Positions 8,565 through 17,400 are shown, numbered from the stretch's first letter. The stretch: DNA of 64,000 nucleotides from CABMKH01 sp040797625 (GCA_052067355.1 JBQHQH010000002.1:124001-188000); one strand, 5' to 3'. Notes: a model not told the origin generated them from the sequence alone. Numbers and translations are program-made.

Positions 8565-10265
8565 CTAAATTTTATTTTTAAATTTTTTTGACATAGATAT
8601 CATTTCTCTTGCGTGGTCTAAAGTAGTATTAGTTACATCTACTCCACCCAGCAATCTAGCCATTTCTTCTACTCTTTCCTCGTCTTCAAGTCTTTTTATT
8701 GTAGTCACAGTCTTACCTTTATCAGTTTTCTTAGATATAAAATAATGACTATCTGCTAAAGCAGCAATTTGTGGTAAATGAGTAATAGATATTACCTGCC
8801 TATCTTTGGCAATTTCAGAAATTTTTTCTCCAACTATTTGGGCAGTTCGTCCACTAATTCCCGTATCTATTTCATCAAATATCATAGTTGTAATACCATC
8901 ATATTTTGCCAATATACTTTTAAATCCAAGCATTATTCTAGACATCTCTCCACCTGATACTATTTTAGAAACAGATTTTAAATCTTCTCCTGGATTTGTA
9001 GATATAAGAAATTCTATATGATCAATTCCATCTGAACCAATCTGAGCCTTTTCTTGAAAATCAACCTTAAATGTGACATTTCCCATATTTAAGTCCAAAA
9101 GCTCCTTAGATATTTTAGCTTCTAAGCTTTCAGCAATTATATGTCTTTCATGACTTAAGTCCATAGACAGATTATATAGTTTGTCCTCTAGTTTTTTGAT
9201 CTTTTCATCTAATATTTTTATTTCTCTCTTATGATTTAAGAGATCCTCTAACTCTCCATCTATGCGTTTTTTAAAGTCATATATGGCCTGAATAGAGTTT
9301 CCATACTTCTTCTTTAATCTATTTACTACATTAATTCTCTCTTCTAGGTATTGAAGTCTTTCTCCATCCACATCTATTCTATCTATATAATCTACCAAAC
9401 CTTTATTTATATCCTGAAGTTCAAAGTTTATTTCTTTTAATCTATTTAGATATATAGATAGATTGCTATCAAATCTCACTAAATCGCTAAAAATAGAGAT
9501 ATCTTTATTTATGATATCAATTATAGAGAACTCATCAAAATTTGAACTTTGAAGAGATTCTGATATTTGTCCAATTCCATAAGCTATATCCTTTATATTA
9601 TTGAGTCTATTGAACTCATCTTCTATTTCCCTATCATCTTCATCTTTTAAATTTGCATCTTCTATCTCTTCAATTTGAAACTTTAATAGGTCTATCTCCC
9701 TCTCCCTTTTTCTAGAGTCTAGATTTATCTTAGACAGCCTATTCTTTGACTCAATATACTCATCATAATAGAGCTTGATTTCTCCTTTTAGATTTTTAAA
9801 CTTTTCATCTCCAAATGTGTCGATCAATCTCTTATGATTAGATATATCTAAAAGAGACTGATGCTCATGTTGAGCAAATATATCCACTAAATTAGACGTT
9901 ATCTCATTTAGAATAGTTAGAGTGATAGTCCTTCCATTTACTCTTGAAATACTTGGATGAAATGCTGAAATCTCTCTTGTAATAATCAATAACCCATCCC
10001 TATCTATATCTATGCCGTATTTATTCAATGTCTTTAATGTTCTATGGGTATCTTCAATTAAAAATAGAGCTTGAAGCACAGCTTTATCCTTGCCTGTCCT
10101 AATCAAATCCTTTGATCCTCTTCCACCTAAAACAGTGCCTAAAGCTTCAATTATAATAGATTTACCTGCACCAGTCTCTCCTGTAAGTAAATTAAGTCCC
10201 TTTGTAAAACTTACCTTTAAATCATCTATTATAGCAAAATTTTTTATGCTTAATTCTAAAAGCAT
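8565..10265 (-). CDS. recN: DNA repair protein RecN
   Basis: 566 residues, an SMC-like ATPase: Walker A GETGAGKS near residue 30, long central coiled coil (about 150-370), and C-terminal signature VSGGEMSR plus Walker B TMIFDEIDTGISG. Acts early in double-strand break repair with RecA. Last gene of the conserved xseA-xseB-ispA-tlyA-recN block. The argR and nadK genes that often lie between tlyA and recN are missing here. Confidence 0.97.
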   Translation of the reverse strand: MLLELSIKNFAIIDDLKVSFTKGLNLLTGETGAGKSIIIEALGTVLGGRGSKDLIRTGKDKAVLQALFLIEDTHRTLKTLNKYGIDIDRDGLLIITREISAFHPSISRVNGRTITLTILNEITSNLVDIFAQHEHQSLLDISNHKRLIDTFGDEKFKNLKGEIKLYYDEYIESKNRLSKINLDSRKREREIDLLKFQIEEIEDANLKDEDDREIEDEFNRLNNIKDIAYGIGQISESLQSSNFDEFSIIDIINKDISIFSDLVRFDSNLSIYLNRLKEINFELQDINKGLVDYIDRIDVDGERLQYLEERINVVNRLKKKYGNSIQAIYDFKKRIDGELEDLLNHKREIKILDEKIKKLEDKLYNLSMDLSHERHIIAESLEAKISKELLDLNMGNVTFKVDFQEKAQIGSDGIDHIEFLISTNPGEDLKSVSKIVSGGEMSRIMLGFKSILAKYDGITTMIFDEIDTGISGRTAQIVGEKISEIAKDRQVISITHLPQIAALADSHYFISKKTDKGKTVTTIKRLEDEERVEEMARLLGGVDVTNTTLDHAREMISMSKKFKNKI

Positions 10266-10288
10266 TTAAAAACCCCCAAAGTTTAAAA

Positions 10289-11089
10289 CTATTTTAAAGT
10301 AGAGTGAGCTTCATCTACTAAAGCACCTATCATATTATGAGCATATCTACTTTCAGCATTATTGACTAGATGTATGAGAAATTCGATATTGCCCTTAGCA
10401 CCAGTAACAGGAGAAAAGGACATACTGTTCACACCTAAGCCTAGATCTTCAGAGATATTCATAATATCTTGTAATACTTCAACGTGGATTTCTCTATCTC
10501 TTACTATACCTTTTTTGCCTACCTTATCTCTACCAGCCTCAAACTGTGGCTTTATAAGTGCTACTATTTCTCCATTTTCTTTTAATAAGGATTTTGCAAC
10601 TGGCAGTACTAAATTCAAGGATATAAAAGAAACATCTATTGAAATAAAATCCAACCTATCTTCGATATCATTTTGCTCTACATTTCTGATATTAGTCCTT
10701 TCCATGACGATGACTCTCGAATCACTTCTCAAAGACCAATCTAGTTGTCCATATCCTACATCTACAGCATATACCTTACTGGCTCCATTTTTAAGCATAC
10801 AATCTGTAAAGCCACCAGTAGATGCACCAATATCCATGGTAATAGAATCCTTCAGATCTATTTGAAACTCTTCAATAGCTTTTTCTAGTTTCAGGCCTCC
10901 TCTGCCCACATAGATCAAAGGATTATCTTTTATGTATATATCGGCATCTTCGTCAATCTTATCTCCAGGCTTATCTATGCGCATAGTTCCAACAAATACT
11001 AAGCCCTCCATAATTACTCTCTTTCCCTTCTCTCTAGAGTCTACCAATCCCTTTTCATATAATAAAATGTCTGCTCTCTTCTTACTCAT
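10289..11089 (-). CDS. tlyA: TlyA family rRNA 2'-O-methyltransferase / hemolysin A-like
   Basis: 266 residues: N-terminal S4 RNA-binding domain (about 1-60) followed by an FtsJ/RrmJ-type SAM domain with DIGASTGGFTDCML (about 85-98). Lys/Asp/Lys/Glu-type catalytic positions of the RrmJ fold are plausible (FISIDVSFIS, ALIKPQFE). In characterised members it methylates 16S C1409 and 23S C1920. It follows oapA by 15 bases, so it is in the same transcript. Confidence 0.93.
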   Translation of the reverse strand: MSKKRADILLYEKGLVDSREKGKRVIMEGLVFVGTMRIDKPGDKIDEDADIYIKDNPLIYVGRGGLKLEKAIEEFQIDLKDSITMDIGASTGGFTDCMLKNGASKVYAVDVGYGQLDWSLRSDSRVIVMERTNIRNVEQNDIEDRLDFISIDVSFISLNLVLPVAKSLLKENGEIVALIKPQFEAGRDKVGKKGIVRDREIHVEVLQDIMNISEDLGLGVNSMSFSPVTGAKGNIEFLIHLVNNAESRYAHNMIGALVDEAHSTLK

Positions 11090-11104
11090 ATTCTCTCCCT
11101 TTAA

Positions 11105-11710
11105 CTATTTATTAGCTCTGTTTGAATTCTTCTTATTAGAAAAAAAGTTAACTCCAAAGGTCTTTTCAACAGTATCTATAAACCTTGCAATTTTAATAAC
11201 TATTTCCTCATAATATATCAACGCTATGGATTTTCCCAGAGCTTTTCCTCCTACAGTCAAAGATGCCGTCAATGCAGTCATTAGGATGCTCAACAACGTC
11301 ATATTTTTAAATCCATATGTATCGATTAACTTATATATTAAACTAGCTCCCACAGCACCGGATATAATCCCACTTATATCTCCAACTACGTCATTACAAA
11401 AATTGGAGACAGGACCTGCATTTCTAATCAAGGAAATAGCTACCTTTGCTTCACTTATCTTCTTAGCAGCCATAGAGTGAAATGGTTTTTCCTCAGCTCT
11501 TGTTACTGCTATACCTATTATATCAAATATTATTCCAATAATGATGATAATCAATAATGTTATAAATGCCAATAGAATATCCAGATGTCTAACTAAATTT
11601 TCTGCAATGATACTAAAAATAACAGCCAATATAAAAGTCCATACTGAAATAGTAGCTACCCATTTTATATTATATTTTTTAGTAAAGCCATTGTCTCCGT
11701 TTTTATTCAT
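11105..11710 (-). CDS. oapA: OLE RNA-associated membrane protein OapA
   Basis: 201 residues from the ATG at 11710, which has GGGAGG ten bases upstream. The open frame extends to 11767, but that part runs through the OLE terminator hairpin and is not needed. Four hydrophobic segments (about 17-35, 44-68, 115-135, 142-165) with conserved-looking RNAGPVSNFCNDVVGD and a Lys/Asn-rich C terminus. It lies immediately downstream of the structured RNA at 11735-12333 and between ispA and tlyA, exactly the OapA position. In Alkalihalobacillus halodurans OapA is a membrane protein that binds OLE RNA. The DUF21/CorB-like label often given to such proteins is an alternative description. Confidence 0.85.
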   Translation of the reverse strand: MNKNGDNGFTKKYNIKWVATISVWTFILAVIFSIIAENLVRHLDILLAFITLLIIIIIGIIFDIIGIAVTRAEEKPFHSMAAKKISEAKVAISLIRNAGPVSNFCNDVVGDISGIISGAVGASLIYKLIDTYGFKNMTLLSILMTALTASLTVGGKALGKSIALIYYEEIVIKIARFIDTVEKTFGVNFFSNKKNSNRANK

Positions 11711-11734
11711 ATATGTAATTCCTCCCATATATAC

Positions 11735-11762
11735 AAAAAGCTGATAGCCCATAGCTATCAGC
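11735..11762 (-). terminator. 3' terminator hairpin of OLE RNA
   Basis: Perfect 9-bp stem GCTGATAGC/GCTATCAGC with a 5-base loop, followed on the minus strand by TTTTT, 25 bases before the oapA start. It would define the OLE 3' end, with read-through needed for oapA expression. Confidence 0.8.
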
Positions 11763-11828
11763 ACCAAAGTGGCAATGAATTGAGTAAATTTTACGGCTTT
11801 AGGTCCAGCAGGATTTCCCTAATAAAAA

Positions 11829-11890
11829 CTGTTTGTCACCACAACAGCGGTTTCCCCTTAATTTTATTACTATCTTGTCACCAAAGATAG
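11829..11890 (-). other. Twin hairpins with identical loops inside OLE RNA
   Basis: Two neighbouring hairpins on the minus strand: stem CTATCTT/AAGATAG (11870-11890) and stem CTGTT/AACAG (11829-11847). Both enclose the same TGGTGAC loop core. The duplicated loop suggests a repeated protein- or RNA-docking site near the 3' third of the RNA. Confidence 0.6.
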
Positions 11891-12339
11891 AACTGGATTG
11901 CCACTTAGTCCGCACTTTAATCCACAATTCATCTCATGTGAACAGTCTAGGAGTTTTCCTCAACAGCCATTCTATTCCTTAGCCTCTTTTGCAAAATAGG
12001 TTTCGACAACAAAATTTGAGAACAACTGGGCCCTTCGTATTCCCAAATTGAACTTGTCATCCGCCATACTTCACTCAAGGCAGGCTACTCTGCCCCTTAC
12101 TTAATGCAGGTTTATCACAATATAAAGGGTAATAATATACTGTGTCTCCACGAAAGTAGGGTCCACGCCTGCATGCCATTGCAGATCGCCCCATCTTTCT
12201 TACTCCATGAGAAGACCCATGACTGGGCGTCACAAGCCTAAACACGGAACTTCATCGATATGCCCTTCGACGGATTTTTAGCCCCGCCTTCTAGAATAGT
12301 TGTACTGACTAGAATACTGTGCCACTCTAAGCTATATAA

Positions 12340-12368
12340 ATTATATCATAATTCTATAAGATATTCAA
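12340..12368 (-). promoter_or_regulatory. Sigma-A promoter of OLE RNA
   Basis: Minus strand: -35 TTGAAT, 17-base spacer, perfect -10 TATAAT, in the gap between the ispA stop and the RNA. Predicted start near 12333. It lets OLE RNA be made independently of the upstream nusB-ispA operon. Confidence 0.8.
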
Positions 12369-12376
12369 TTATACTA

Positions 12377-13249
12377 TTATTTTTTTCTATTTGCAAGTAG
12401 CATAGTCAATTCCCTTAAAAAATCTGTATTTCTGCTTTTTAGAGACTCCAGTATAGAGATAGCTCTATCTCTATACTCTCTCATATCTCTATTGGCTTTA
12501 TCTCTATCAAAATAGCTTAAATAAGTGAGCTTATCTATAAGAGCATCTTCTTCAAAATCTAATAGATCATCCTGTATTTGGTAAGCCAATCCCAAATATA
12601 GGGCAAAATCCCTTAAGATGGAAACCTCCTCTTCACTAGCACCACCTAATATAGCTCCAGCTACTACAGAAGCCTGAAATAGAGCTGCAGTCTTGGTCTT
12701 ATACATGTATATCAGTCTATCTCTATCCATATCCCTATAATTTCCAAAGAGATCTACTACTTGACCTCCTATCATGCCTCTTATGCCAGAATAATTGCCA
12801 ATTTCATATATGGCTCTACTTTTCCTTCTATATTCATCGTTGGACATAGATGTATTTAAAACATCATCTAACATGATTTCAAAGGCAAGATTGAGAAGAG
12901 CATCTCCAGTTAAGATTGCCATGGCTTCACCAAATACTATGTGATTAGTAGGTTTTCCCCTTCTCATATTATCATCATCCATAGCAGGCAAGTCATCATG
13001 AACGAGAGAATATGTATGTATCATTTCCAACGCAGAAGCATATGGTAAGACATTCTCTATATTGTCATCAAATATTTCAAATGTCTTCACCATGATTATA
13101 GGTCTAAGTCTCTTGCCACCAGTAAAGAGACTATATTTTATAGATTCTAATATCTTCTCAACATATATATTGTCTATCTTAAGATATTCCTTTAGTTTTT
13201 CATCTATTATCTCTCTAGTCTTATTTAATTCTCCATTAATAATAGTCAT
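12377..13249 (-). CDS. ispA: Polyprenyl synthetase (farnesyl diphosphate synthase)
   Basis: 290 residues. First Asp-rich motif DDLPAMDDD (85-93), second motif QDDLLDFEED (226-235), and GGKRLRP at 44-50. Condenses isopentenyl and dimethylallyl/geranyl diphosphates to C15 prenyl diphosphate for undecaprenyl carrier synthesis. Start ATG behind AAAGGAGG, overlapping the xseB end by 14 bases. Located before OLE RNA as in other OLE-bearing genomes. Confidence 0.95.
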   Translation of the reverse strand: MTIINGELNKTREIIDEKLKEYLKIDNIYVEKILESIKYSLFTGGKRLRPIIMVKTFEIFDDNIENVLPYASALEMIHTYSLVHDDLPAMDDDNMRRGKPTNHIVFGEAMAILTGDALLNLAFEIMLDDVLNTSMSNDEYRRKSRAIYEIGNYSGIRGMIGGQVVDLFGNYRDMDRDRLIYMYKTKTAALFQASVVAGAILGGASEEEVSILRDFALYLGLAYQIQDDLLDFEEDALIDKLTYLSYFDRDKANRDMREYRDRAISILESLKSRNTDFLRELTMLLANRKK

Positions 13250-13478
13250 CTGCCTCCTTTAAAAAATCCTCTTCTATTAGGGAATCTTCTGACTCTAATA
13301 GTATCTTGATCTCTCCATCTGTCTTAGATAGTATGTTGTTACAATGAGTATATAACTCTATTCCATTCTTAAACATATCTACAGACTCACTTAAAGTATG
13401 TTCACCATTCTCTAAATTATCCAATATATTTTGAAGTTCCTCTAGGGCTTCCTCATAGGATAGATTCTCATATTTCAT
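13236..13478 (-). CDS. xseB: Exodeoxyribonuclease VII small subunit
   Basis: About 80 residues with the XseB pattern NLSYEEALEELQNILDNLE and a helical hairpin. Partner of XseA. The open frame begins with a TTG at 13505, but the ATG at 13478 has AGGGGG about ten bases upstream and gives the standard N terminus. It overlaps the 3' end of xseA, suggesting translational coupling. Confidence 0.92.
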   Translation of the reverse strand: MKYENLSYEEALEELQNILDNLENGEHTLSESVDMFKNGIELYTHCNNILSKTDGEIKILLESEDSLIEEDFLKEADDYY

Positions 13479-14691
13479 ATTCTTCATTCCCCCTCTTATC
13501 TTCAATTTCCTTGATAACAGCTTTTATAGACCCATCCTTCATCAATATCCTTATTCTATCTTCAATTCTCATATCTTCAACAGATCTTATTGGATATCCC
13601 TCTTCATTTAATAAAATGCCATGTCCCTTTTCTAAAGATATAGTAGGATTTAATAGTTGAAGTTTTTTTTCCAATTGAAATAAACTATTATATTTACTAT
13701 TTATTATCCCTTCAATCCTACTACAAAGCTCTTTAAAGAGCATATCCAACTCCTGACTCTTATCTCTCATCTTATAGGCAGGATTATTATATTTTATAGC
13801 TCTATATATCATCTCTAATTGACTTAAATTTAATTTAATCCATCTTTCATATTCTCTTTTAAGACTTCTATATCTACTATGTAAAACACTTTTAAGATTC
13901 CCAATATCTGGTACAGAGAGTTCCGCTGCTGCAGATGGAGTTGGAGCTCGTAGATCTGAGACAAAATCTGCTATTGTAAAGTCTGTCTCATGCCCTACAG
14001 CAGAGATAATAGGAGTATTTAATTCAAAGATAATTCTAGCTAATTTCTCATCGTTAAAAGCAAATAGCTCATCTATAGAACCTCCACCTCTTCCTACAAT
14101 TATCAGGTCTATATCCTGTCTACTGTCTAGATATAATAGACCTTCTATAATATCATAGGGAGCATTTGCTCCCTGTACTAGAGAGGGATATATAAGTATA
14201 TTACAAGGTGGAAATCTCCTTTGAACAATCGTAACTATATCCCTTATAGCAGCACCTGTAGAGGAGGTTACTACACCTATCTTATTTGGCATAAAAGGAA
14301 TATTCTTTTTAAATTCTTGTTTAAACAATCCTTCAGCCTCTAGTCTTGCTTTTAATTCTTCGTATTCTCTATATAATTGGCCAACTCCCTTATTAATTAT
14401 ATCCTTTACATATAACTGATAGTCCCCATTTTTTTCATAAACAGATATATAACCTTTTACTATGATCTTTTGACCTTCTAATAGTTGAACTCCACATCTA
14501 TCTGCATAGCTCTTAAACATAACACATTTTATTCTTCCCATTTCATCTTTTAAAGAAAAATAAAGATGTCCACTATAATGAGGTCTATAATTAGATATTT
14601 CACCTTCAACCTCTATATTAGATAGGATTATATCCCCTGCAAACATCTTCTTAATATAATTATTTACTTCTGTAACTTTTAAAGGTTTCAT
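13468..14691 (-). CDS. xseA: Exodeoxyribonuclease VII large subunit
   Basis: About 407 residues: N-terminal OB fold, then catalytic core with IGVVTSSTGAAIRDI, DLIIVGRGGGSIDEL and SAVGHETDFTIADFVSD, and a C-terminal coiled coil. Degrades single-stranded DNA. The open frame extends to 14715, but the ATG at 14691 is preceded by GGGAGG at ideal spacing, so I start there. Overlaps xseB. Confidence 0.96.
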   Translation of the reverse strand: MKPLKVTEVNNYIKKMFAGDIILSNIEVEGEISNYRPHYSGHLYFSLKDEMGRIKCVMFKSYADRCGVQLLEGQKIIVKGYISVYEKNGDYQLYVKDIINKGVGQLYREYEELKARLEAEGLFKQEFKKNIPFMPNKIGVVTSSTGAAIRDIVTIVQRRFPPCNILIYPSLVQGANAPYDIIEGLLYLDSRQDIDLIIVGRGGGSIDELFAFNDEKLARIIFELNTPIISAVGHETDFTIADFVSDLRAPTPSAAAELSVPDIGNLKSVLHSRYRSLKREYERWIKLNLSQLEMIYRAIKYNNPAYKMRDKSQELDMLFKELCSRIEGIINSKYNSLFQLEKKLQLLNPTISLEKGHGILLNEEGYPIRSVEDMRIEDRIRILMKDGSIKAVIKEIEDKRGNEEYEI

Positions 14692-14704
14692 ATCTTTCCT
14701 CCCT

Positions 14705-15664
14705 TCAGTGTCCATCCTTCATCTTTCCTAAATAGGCTATTCCCACAGAGTTATCTGTGCATAGCTCTTTACTTGGAAAAGCTATCTTCATATTATATCT
14801 TGTCAAATCCTCAATAAGAAATCTTCTAATATGAGTATTCGCAGCAACTCCACCTGTAAATAAAATATTCTTTACTCCATATTCATCAAATATATTTGTT
14901 ATAATCTTCTTTATTATCATAGAAATCACATAAAACAATGTAATAACAACGTCTTGTTCCCTATATAGATCTTTTTTTATTAAACCGACAAAATAATTCT
15001 CCAATCCAGATATATTAGTCCAAAATCTTTCCTTAACACTTATTGGAACTTTTATATCCAACACTTTACCTCTTTTAGCTATTTCATCTAATTCACATCC
15101 ACTTGGGAAATTATATCCTAAATATACACCAACTCTATCTATGAGCTGTCCAAAACTAATATCTAAACTACCACCTATTAAATTTATATCTAGATTTGAC
15201 TCAAGATTATTAACTAGCAAAAATTCACTAGTTCCACCAGACATGTGTAGAGAAATAAATTCACCATACTTGTCCATATGTATATTAGATATAAGTCCAG
15301 CTCCAATATGACCTTCTTGATGAGTAAATTCCTTGTATTTACTATTTAAAGCTTTGGACAAAATATATGCTTGATTTTTCCCAAATATAAAAACAGGCAT
15401 ATATGAACCTGTAACATTACGAGGTTTAGTACTTACAGATATGGTATCAATTTTAGAAATGTCAAAATTCTTAGATGCCTCATCCAGCAATTTAGGAAAA
15501 TTATTTAAATGTTGAAACACTGCTTCCTGCTGTCGTAAACCTCTTTTATTTTTAGGCACCTCTAGATATTTTCTTATATCAAATACAATATTCATATTAT
15601 CATCTATAACGCTAATAGAAGTAGTATAAGCACTTGTATCGATGCCTAAATAATATTTATTCAT
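14705..15664 (-). CDS. TsaD/Kae1-family paralogue (peptidase M22-like ASKHA protein)
   Basis: 319 residues. ASKHA-fold N terminus (YYLGIDTSAYTTS), the metal-ligand motif HQEGH (about 113-119) in place of TsaD's HMEGH, and a late CTDNSVGIAY carrying the third metal ligand Asp. It resembles TsaD but is distinctly diverged: REALLY-type TsaD signatures are replaced by a QQEAVFQHLNNFP stretch. Such paralogues sit between nusB and xseA in many Clostridia, with no established function. The true TsaD (t6A synthesis) would be elsewhere. Overlaps the nusB end by 8 bases. Confidence 0.8.
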   Translation of the reverse strand: MNKYYLGIDTSAYTTSISVIDDNMNIVFDIRKYLEVPKNKRGLRQQEAVFQHLNNFPKLLDEASKNFDISKIDTISVSTKPRNVTGSYMPVFIFGKNQAYILSKALNSKYKEFTHQEGHIGAGLISNIHMDKYGEFISLHMSGGTSEFLLVNNLESNLDINLIGGSLDISFGQLIDRVGVYLGYNFPSGCELDEIAKRGKVLDIKVPISVKERFWTNISGLENYFVGLIKKDLYREQDVVITLFYVISMIIKKIITNIFDEYGVKNILFTGGVAANTHIRRFLIEDLTRYNMKIAFPSKELCTDNSVGIAYLGKMKDGH

Positions 15665-16067
15665 CTCTATCTAAACCCCTTACAAATCCTCCTAAAACAC
15701 CATTGATAAACTTAAAAGCATCTTCGTTACTATATTTTTTCACAATCTCTATAGCTTCATTTATGGAGACTTCGATGGGTATATCTTTTCTATATAAGAT
15801 TTCATATATGGCAATTCTCAATACTGCCAAATCCACTTTTGCCAATCTATATATAGTCCATCCCTCTAGATTAGCCTTAATATAGTCATCTATTGCATCC
15901 AGATTTTCTCTAACATAGGATATAGATTCTCTTATATACTTTGATTCTAACTCGTCAAATGTAAAGTTATCTAAAAATACATCTAAAGCTTCATCTGAAA
16001 AGTCATCATTTAACTCCATTTGAAATAGTAATTGCATCGCACCTTCTCTTGCTTGTTTTCTTCCCAT
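15657..16067 (-). CDS. nusB: Transcription antitermination factor NusB
   Basis: 136 residues, all-helical NusB fold. N-terminal GRKQAREGAMQLLFQME, central WTIYRLAKVDLAVLRIAIYE and C-terminal KFINGVLGG are family signatures. It binds boxA with S10 in rRNA antitermination. It opens the gene block nusB-tsaD-like-xseA-xseB-ispA-OLE-oapA-tlyA-recN. Confidence 0.96.
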   Translation of the reverse strand: MGRKQAREGAMQLLFQMELNDDFSDEALDVFLDNFTFDELESKYIRESISYVRENLDAIDDYIKANLEGWTIYRLAKVDLAVLRIAIYEILYRKDIPIEVSINEAIEIVKKYSNEDAFKFINGVLGGFVRGLDRDE

Positions 16068-16102
16068 CTATATTCCTCCTAAGTCTAAAATAAACTAAAA
16101 TA

Positions 16103-16339
16103 TCAATCTCTTTTAATATGAGAAAGAATTCTCTCTAATATGTCTTTTATATCTTCTTTACTCAACTCTCTAGCTCCTATGAAATAACCTATAGAAGTAC
16201 AGAGCATTATAAATAGAGTCCTGAAGAATCCAATAGTGAGTATAAATATAGCTATAAAAAATCCTATTAGTCCTCCAAAAAACTTTCGATCATTATCTTT
16301 TATCCATAATATTATTCCACTTAAAATATTTTCAATCAA
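16103..16339 (-). CDS. DUF2273 small membrane protein
   Basis: 78 residues with two hydrophobic helices (about 20-55) followed by a charged C-terminal tail (ELSKEDIKDILERIL). Matches the small DUF2273 protein that accompanies Asp23/AmaP loci. It is 17 bases after amaP and probably part of the same membrane complex. Confidence 0.8.
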   Translation of the reverse strand: MIENILSGIILWIKDNDRKFFGGLIGFFIAIFILTIGFFRTLFIMLCTSIGYFIGARELSKEDIKDILERILSHIKRD

Positions 16340-16355
16340 TATTCACACCTCATCA

Positions 16356-16904
16356 TCATTTAACTCTATTTATAGGTGTTGTCACATTTAAAATCTCTAT
16401 CTTAATATCATTTACATCTGCACCTGTTGCTTCCTCAATATGAGTCTTTACTTGAACCTGTAATGATTTAGAGATCTCAGGTATATTGACCTCATTAGAT
16501 ACTTCCCCTTTCAAGGATAGATTAATCTTACCTTCGATAAATTTTACACGAGTTTTTATCTTTTCAATGCCAGTAAATTTCTGTGCTATATTATCGATTA
16601 AACCTATTATGGTCTCTTCATATATAAATATTTCTCCATATTCATTTTCTAAAATTAAAAATGAATTAGAATTTTTCCTACTCGTATTTTTAAACATGGA
16701 TACTAGATACATGAGATTTAATAAAAAAATAACTATCCCTAAAAGAGAATAGATATAGTTTCCTCTAATAGATCTTAAAGTCCTAATCGTGCTGTCTATT
16801 CCAAACATGTCCTCTAATTCAAAAGGCAAAGCCGTGATCCAAAGTGATATTGCTCCTATTATGAAAAAATAGATAAGCGAGATAATCTTGTTAAATATCT
16901 TCAT
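16356..16904 (-). CDS. amaP: Alkaline shock response membrane anchor protein AmaP
   Basis: 182 residues: two N-terminal transmembrane helices (about 8-27 and 48-72), then a cytoplasmic Asp23-like domain (about 80-180) with KTRVKFIEGKINLSLKG. In Staphylococcus AmaP tethers Asp23 to the membrane. Lies between asp23 and DUF2273 genes. Confidence 0.85.
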   Translation of the reverse strand: MKIFNKIISLIYFFIIGAISLWITALPFELEDMFGIDSTIRTLRSIRGNYIYSLLGIVIFLLNLMYLVSMFKNTSRKNSNSFLILENEYGEIFIYEETIIGLIDNIAQKFTGIEKIKTRVKFIEGKINLSLKGEVSNEVNIPEISKSLQVQVKTHIEEATGADVNDIKIEILNVTTPINRVK

Positions 16905-16932
16905 TTGTAATCTCCTTTCCTTGGATTTAAAA

Positions 16933-16958
16933 TTACCCTCTGAGTTTACAGAGGGTAA
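16933..16958 (-). terminator. Hairpin between asp23 and amaP
   Basis: Perfect 10-bp stem TTACCCTCTG/CAGAGGGTAA with a 6-base loop, T-rich on the minus strand. It likely attenuates, giving more Asp23 than AmaP. Confidence 0.65.
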
Positions 16959-16963
16959 ATATA

Positions 16964-17362
16964 TTATTTAACTCTTGGTTCATCTTCTATTTTTGTATCT
17001 TTTGGAATATTTACACCTTGAACATATACATTGACCTCAACTACATTTAGGTCTGTCATAGTTTCAATGGAATTTTTCACATTCTTCTGTACCTTGCTAC
17101 CTATCTCAGCTATATTTGAACCATATTCAACTATAATAAAGATATCAACAGCAGCTTCTTTATCCCCTAATTCTACCTTCACACCTTTAGAAAGATTTTT
17201 CATTCCTAACATTTCAGTAATTCCACCAGTAATTCCACCACTCATACCTGCAACCCCTGGAATTTCTGTAGCTGCAACTCCAGCTATTATGGCTACTACA
17301 TCATCAGAAATCTTTACACTGCCATATTCCATATTTTCACCATCCATTATATTCTCTGACAT
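16964..17362 (-). CDS. Asp23/Gls24 family envelope stress protein
   Basis: 132 residues with the Asp23 (DUF322) signature: VKISDDVVAIIAGVAATEI, a glycine-rich loop, and VDIFIIVEYGSNIAEIGSKVQ. Soluble partner of AmaP at the membrane. Has its own sigma-A promoter (17401-17429). Confidence 0.92.
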   Translation of the reverse strand: MSENIMDGENMEYGSVKISDDVVAIIAGVAATEIPGVAGMSGGITGGITEMLGMKNLSKGVKVELGDKEAAVDIFIIVEYGSNIAEIGSKVQKNVKNSIETMTDLNVVEVNVYVQGVNIPKDTKIEDEPRVK

Positions 17363-17400
17363 TAATAGACACCTCCAAATACCCTTATGTTTCTATTGCT

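Larger units (their letters stand above)
11735..12333 (-). ncRNA. ole: OLE RNA (ornate large extremophilic RNA)
   Basis: About 600 bases without a plausible ORF, visibly richer in G and C than flanking DNA and full of short inverted repeats, between ispA and oapA. The length (about 610 nt in known members), the gene order ispA-OLE-oapA-tlyA-recN and the adjacent OapA homologue all match OLE RNA. The 5' end is set by a near-consensus sigma-A promoter (12340-12368). The 3' end is a GC-rich hairpin plus U-run (11735-11762). Known OLE RNA forms a membrane-bound ribonucleoprotein with OapA and other partners, linked to ethanol, cold and magnesium stress. I assigned it by context and architecture, not by a covariance search. 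Confidence 0.85.

Noticed and set aside
10362..10865. 167-residue + strand ORF
   Set aside because: Antisense shadow of tlyA.
11711..11767. N-terminal extension of oapA
   Set aside because: It passes through the OLE terminator hairpin, and the ATG at 11710 has a proper SD.
11735..12333. RNase P RNA or tmRNA as identity of the structured RNA
   Set aside because: I see no RNase P core signature or tRNA-Ala-like ends with a tag ORF, while gene order fits OLE RNA.
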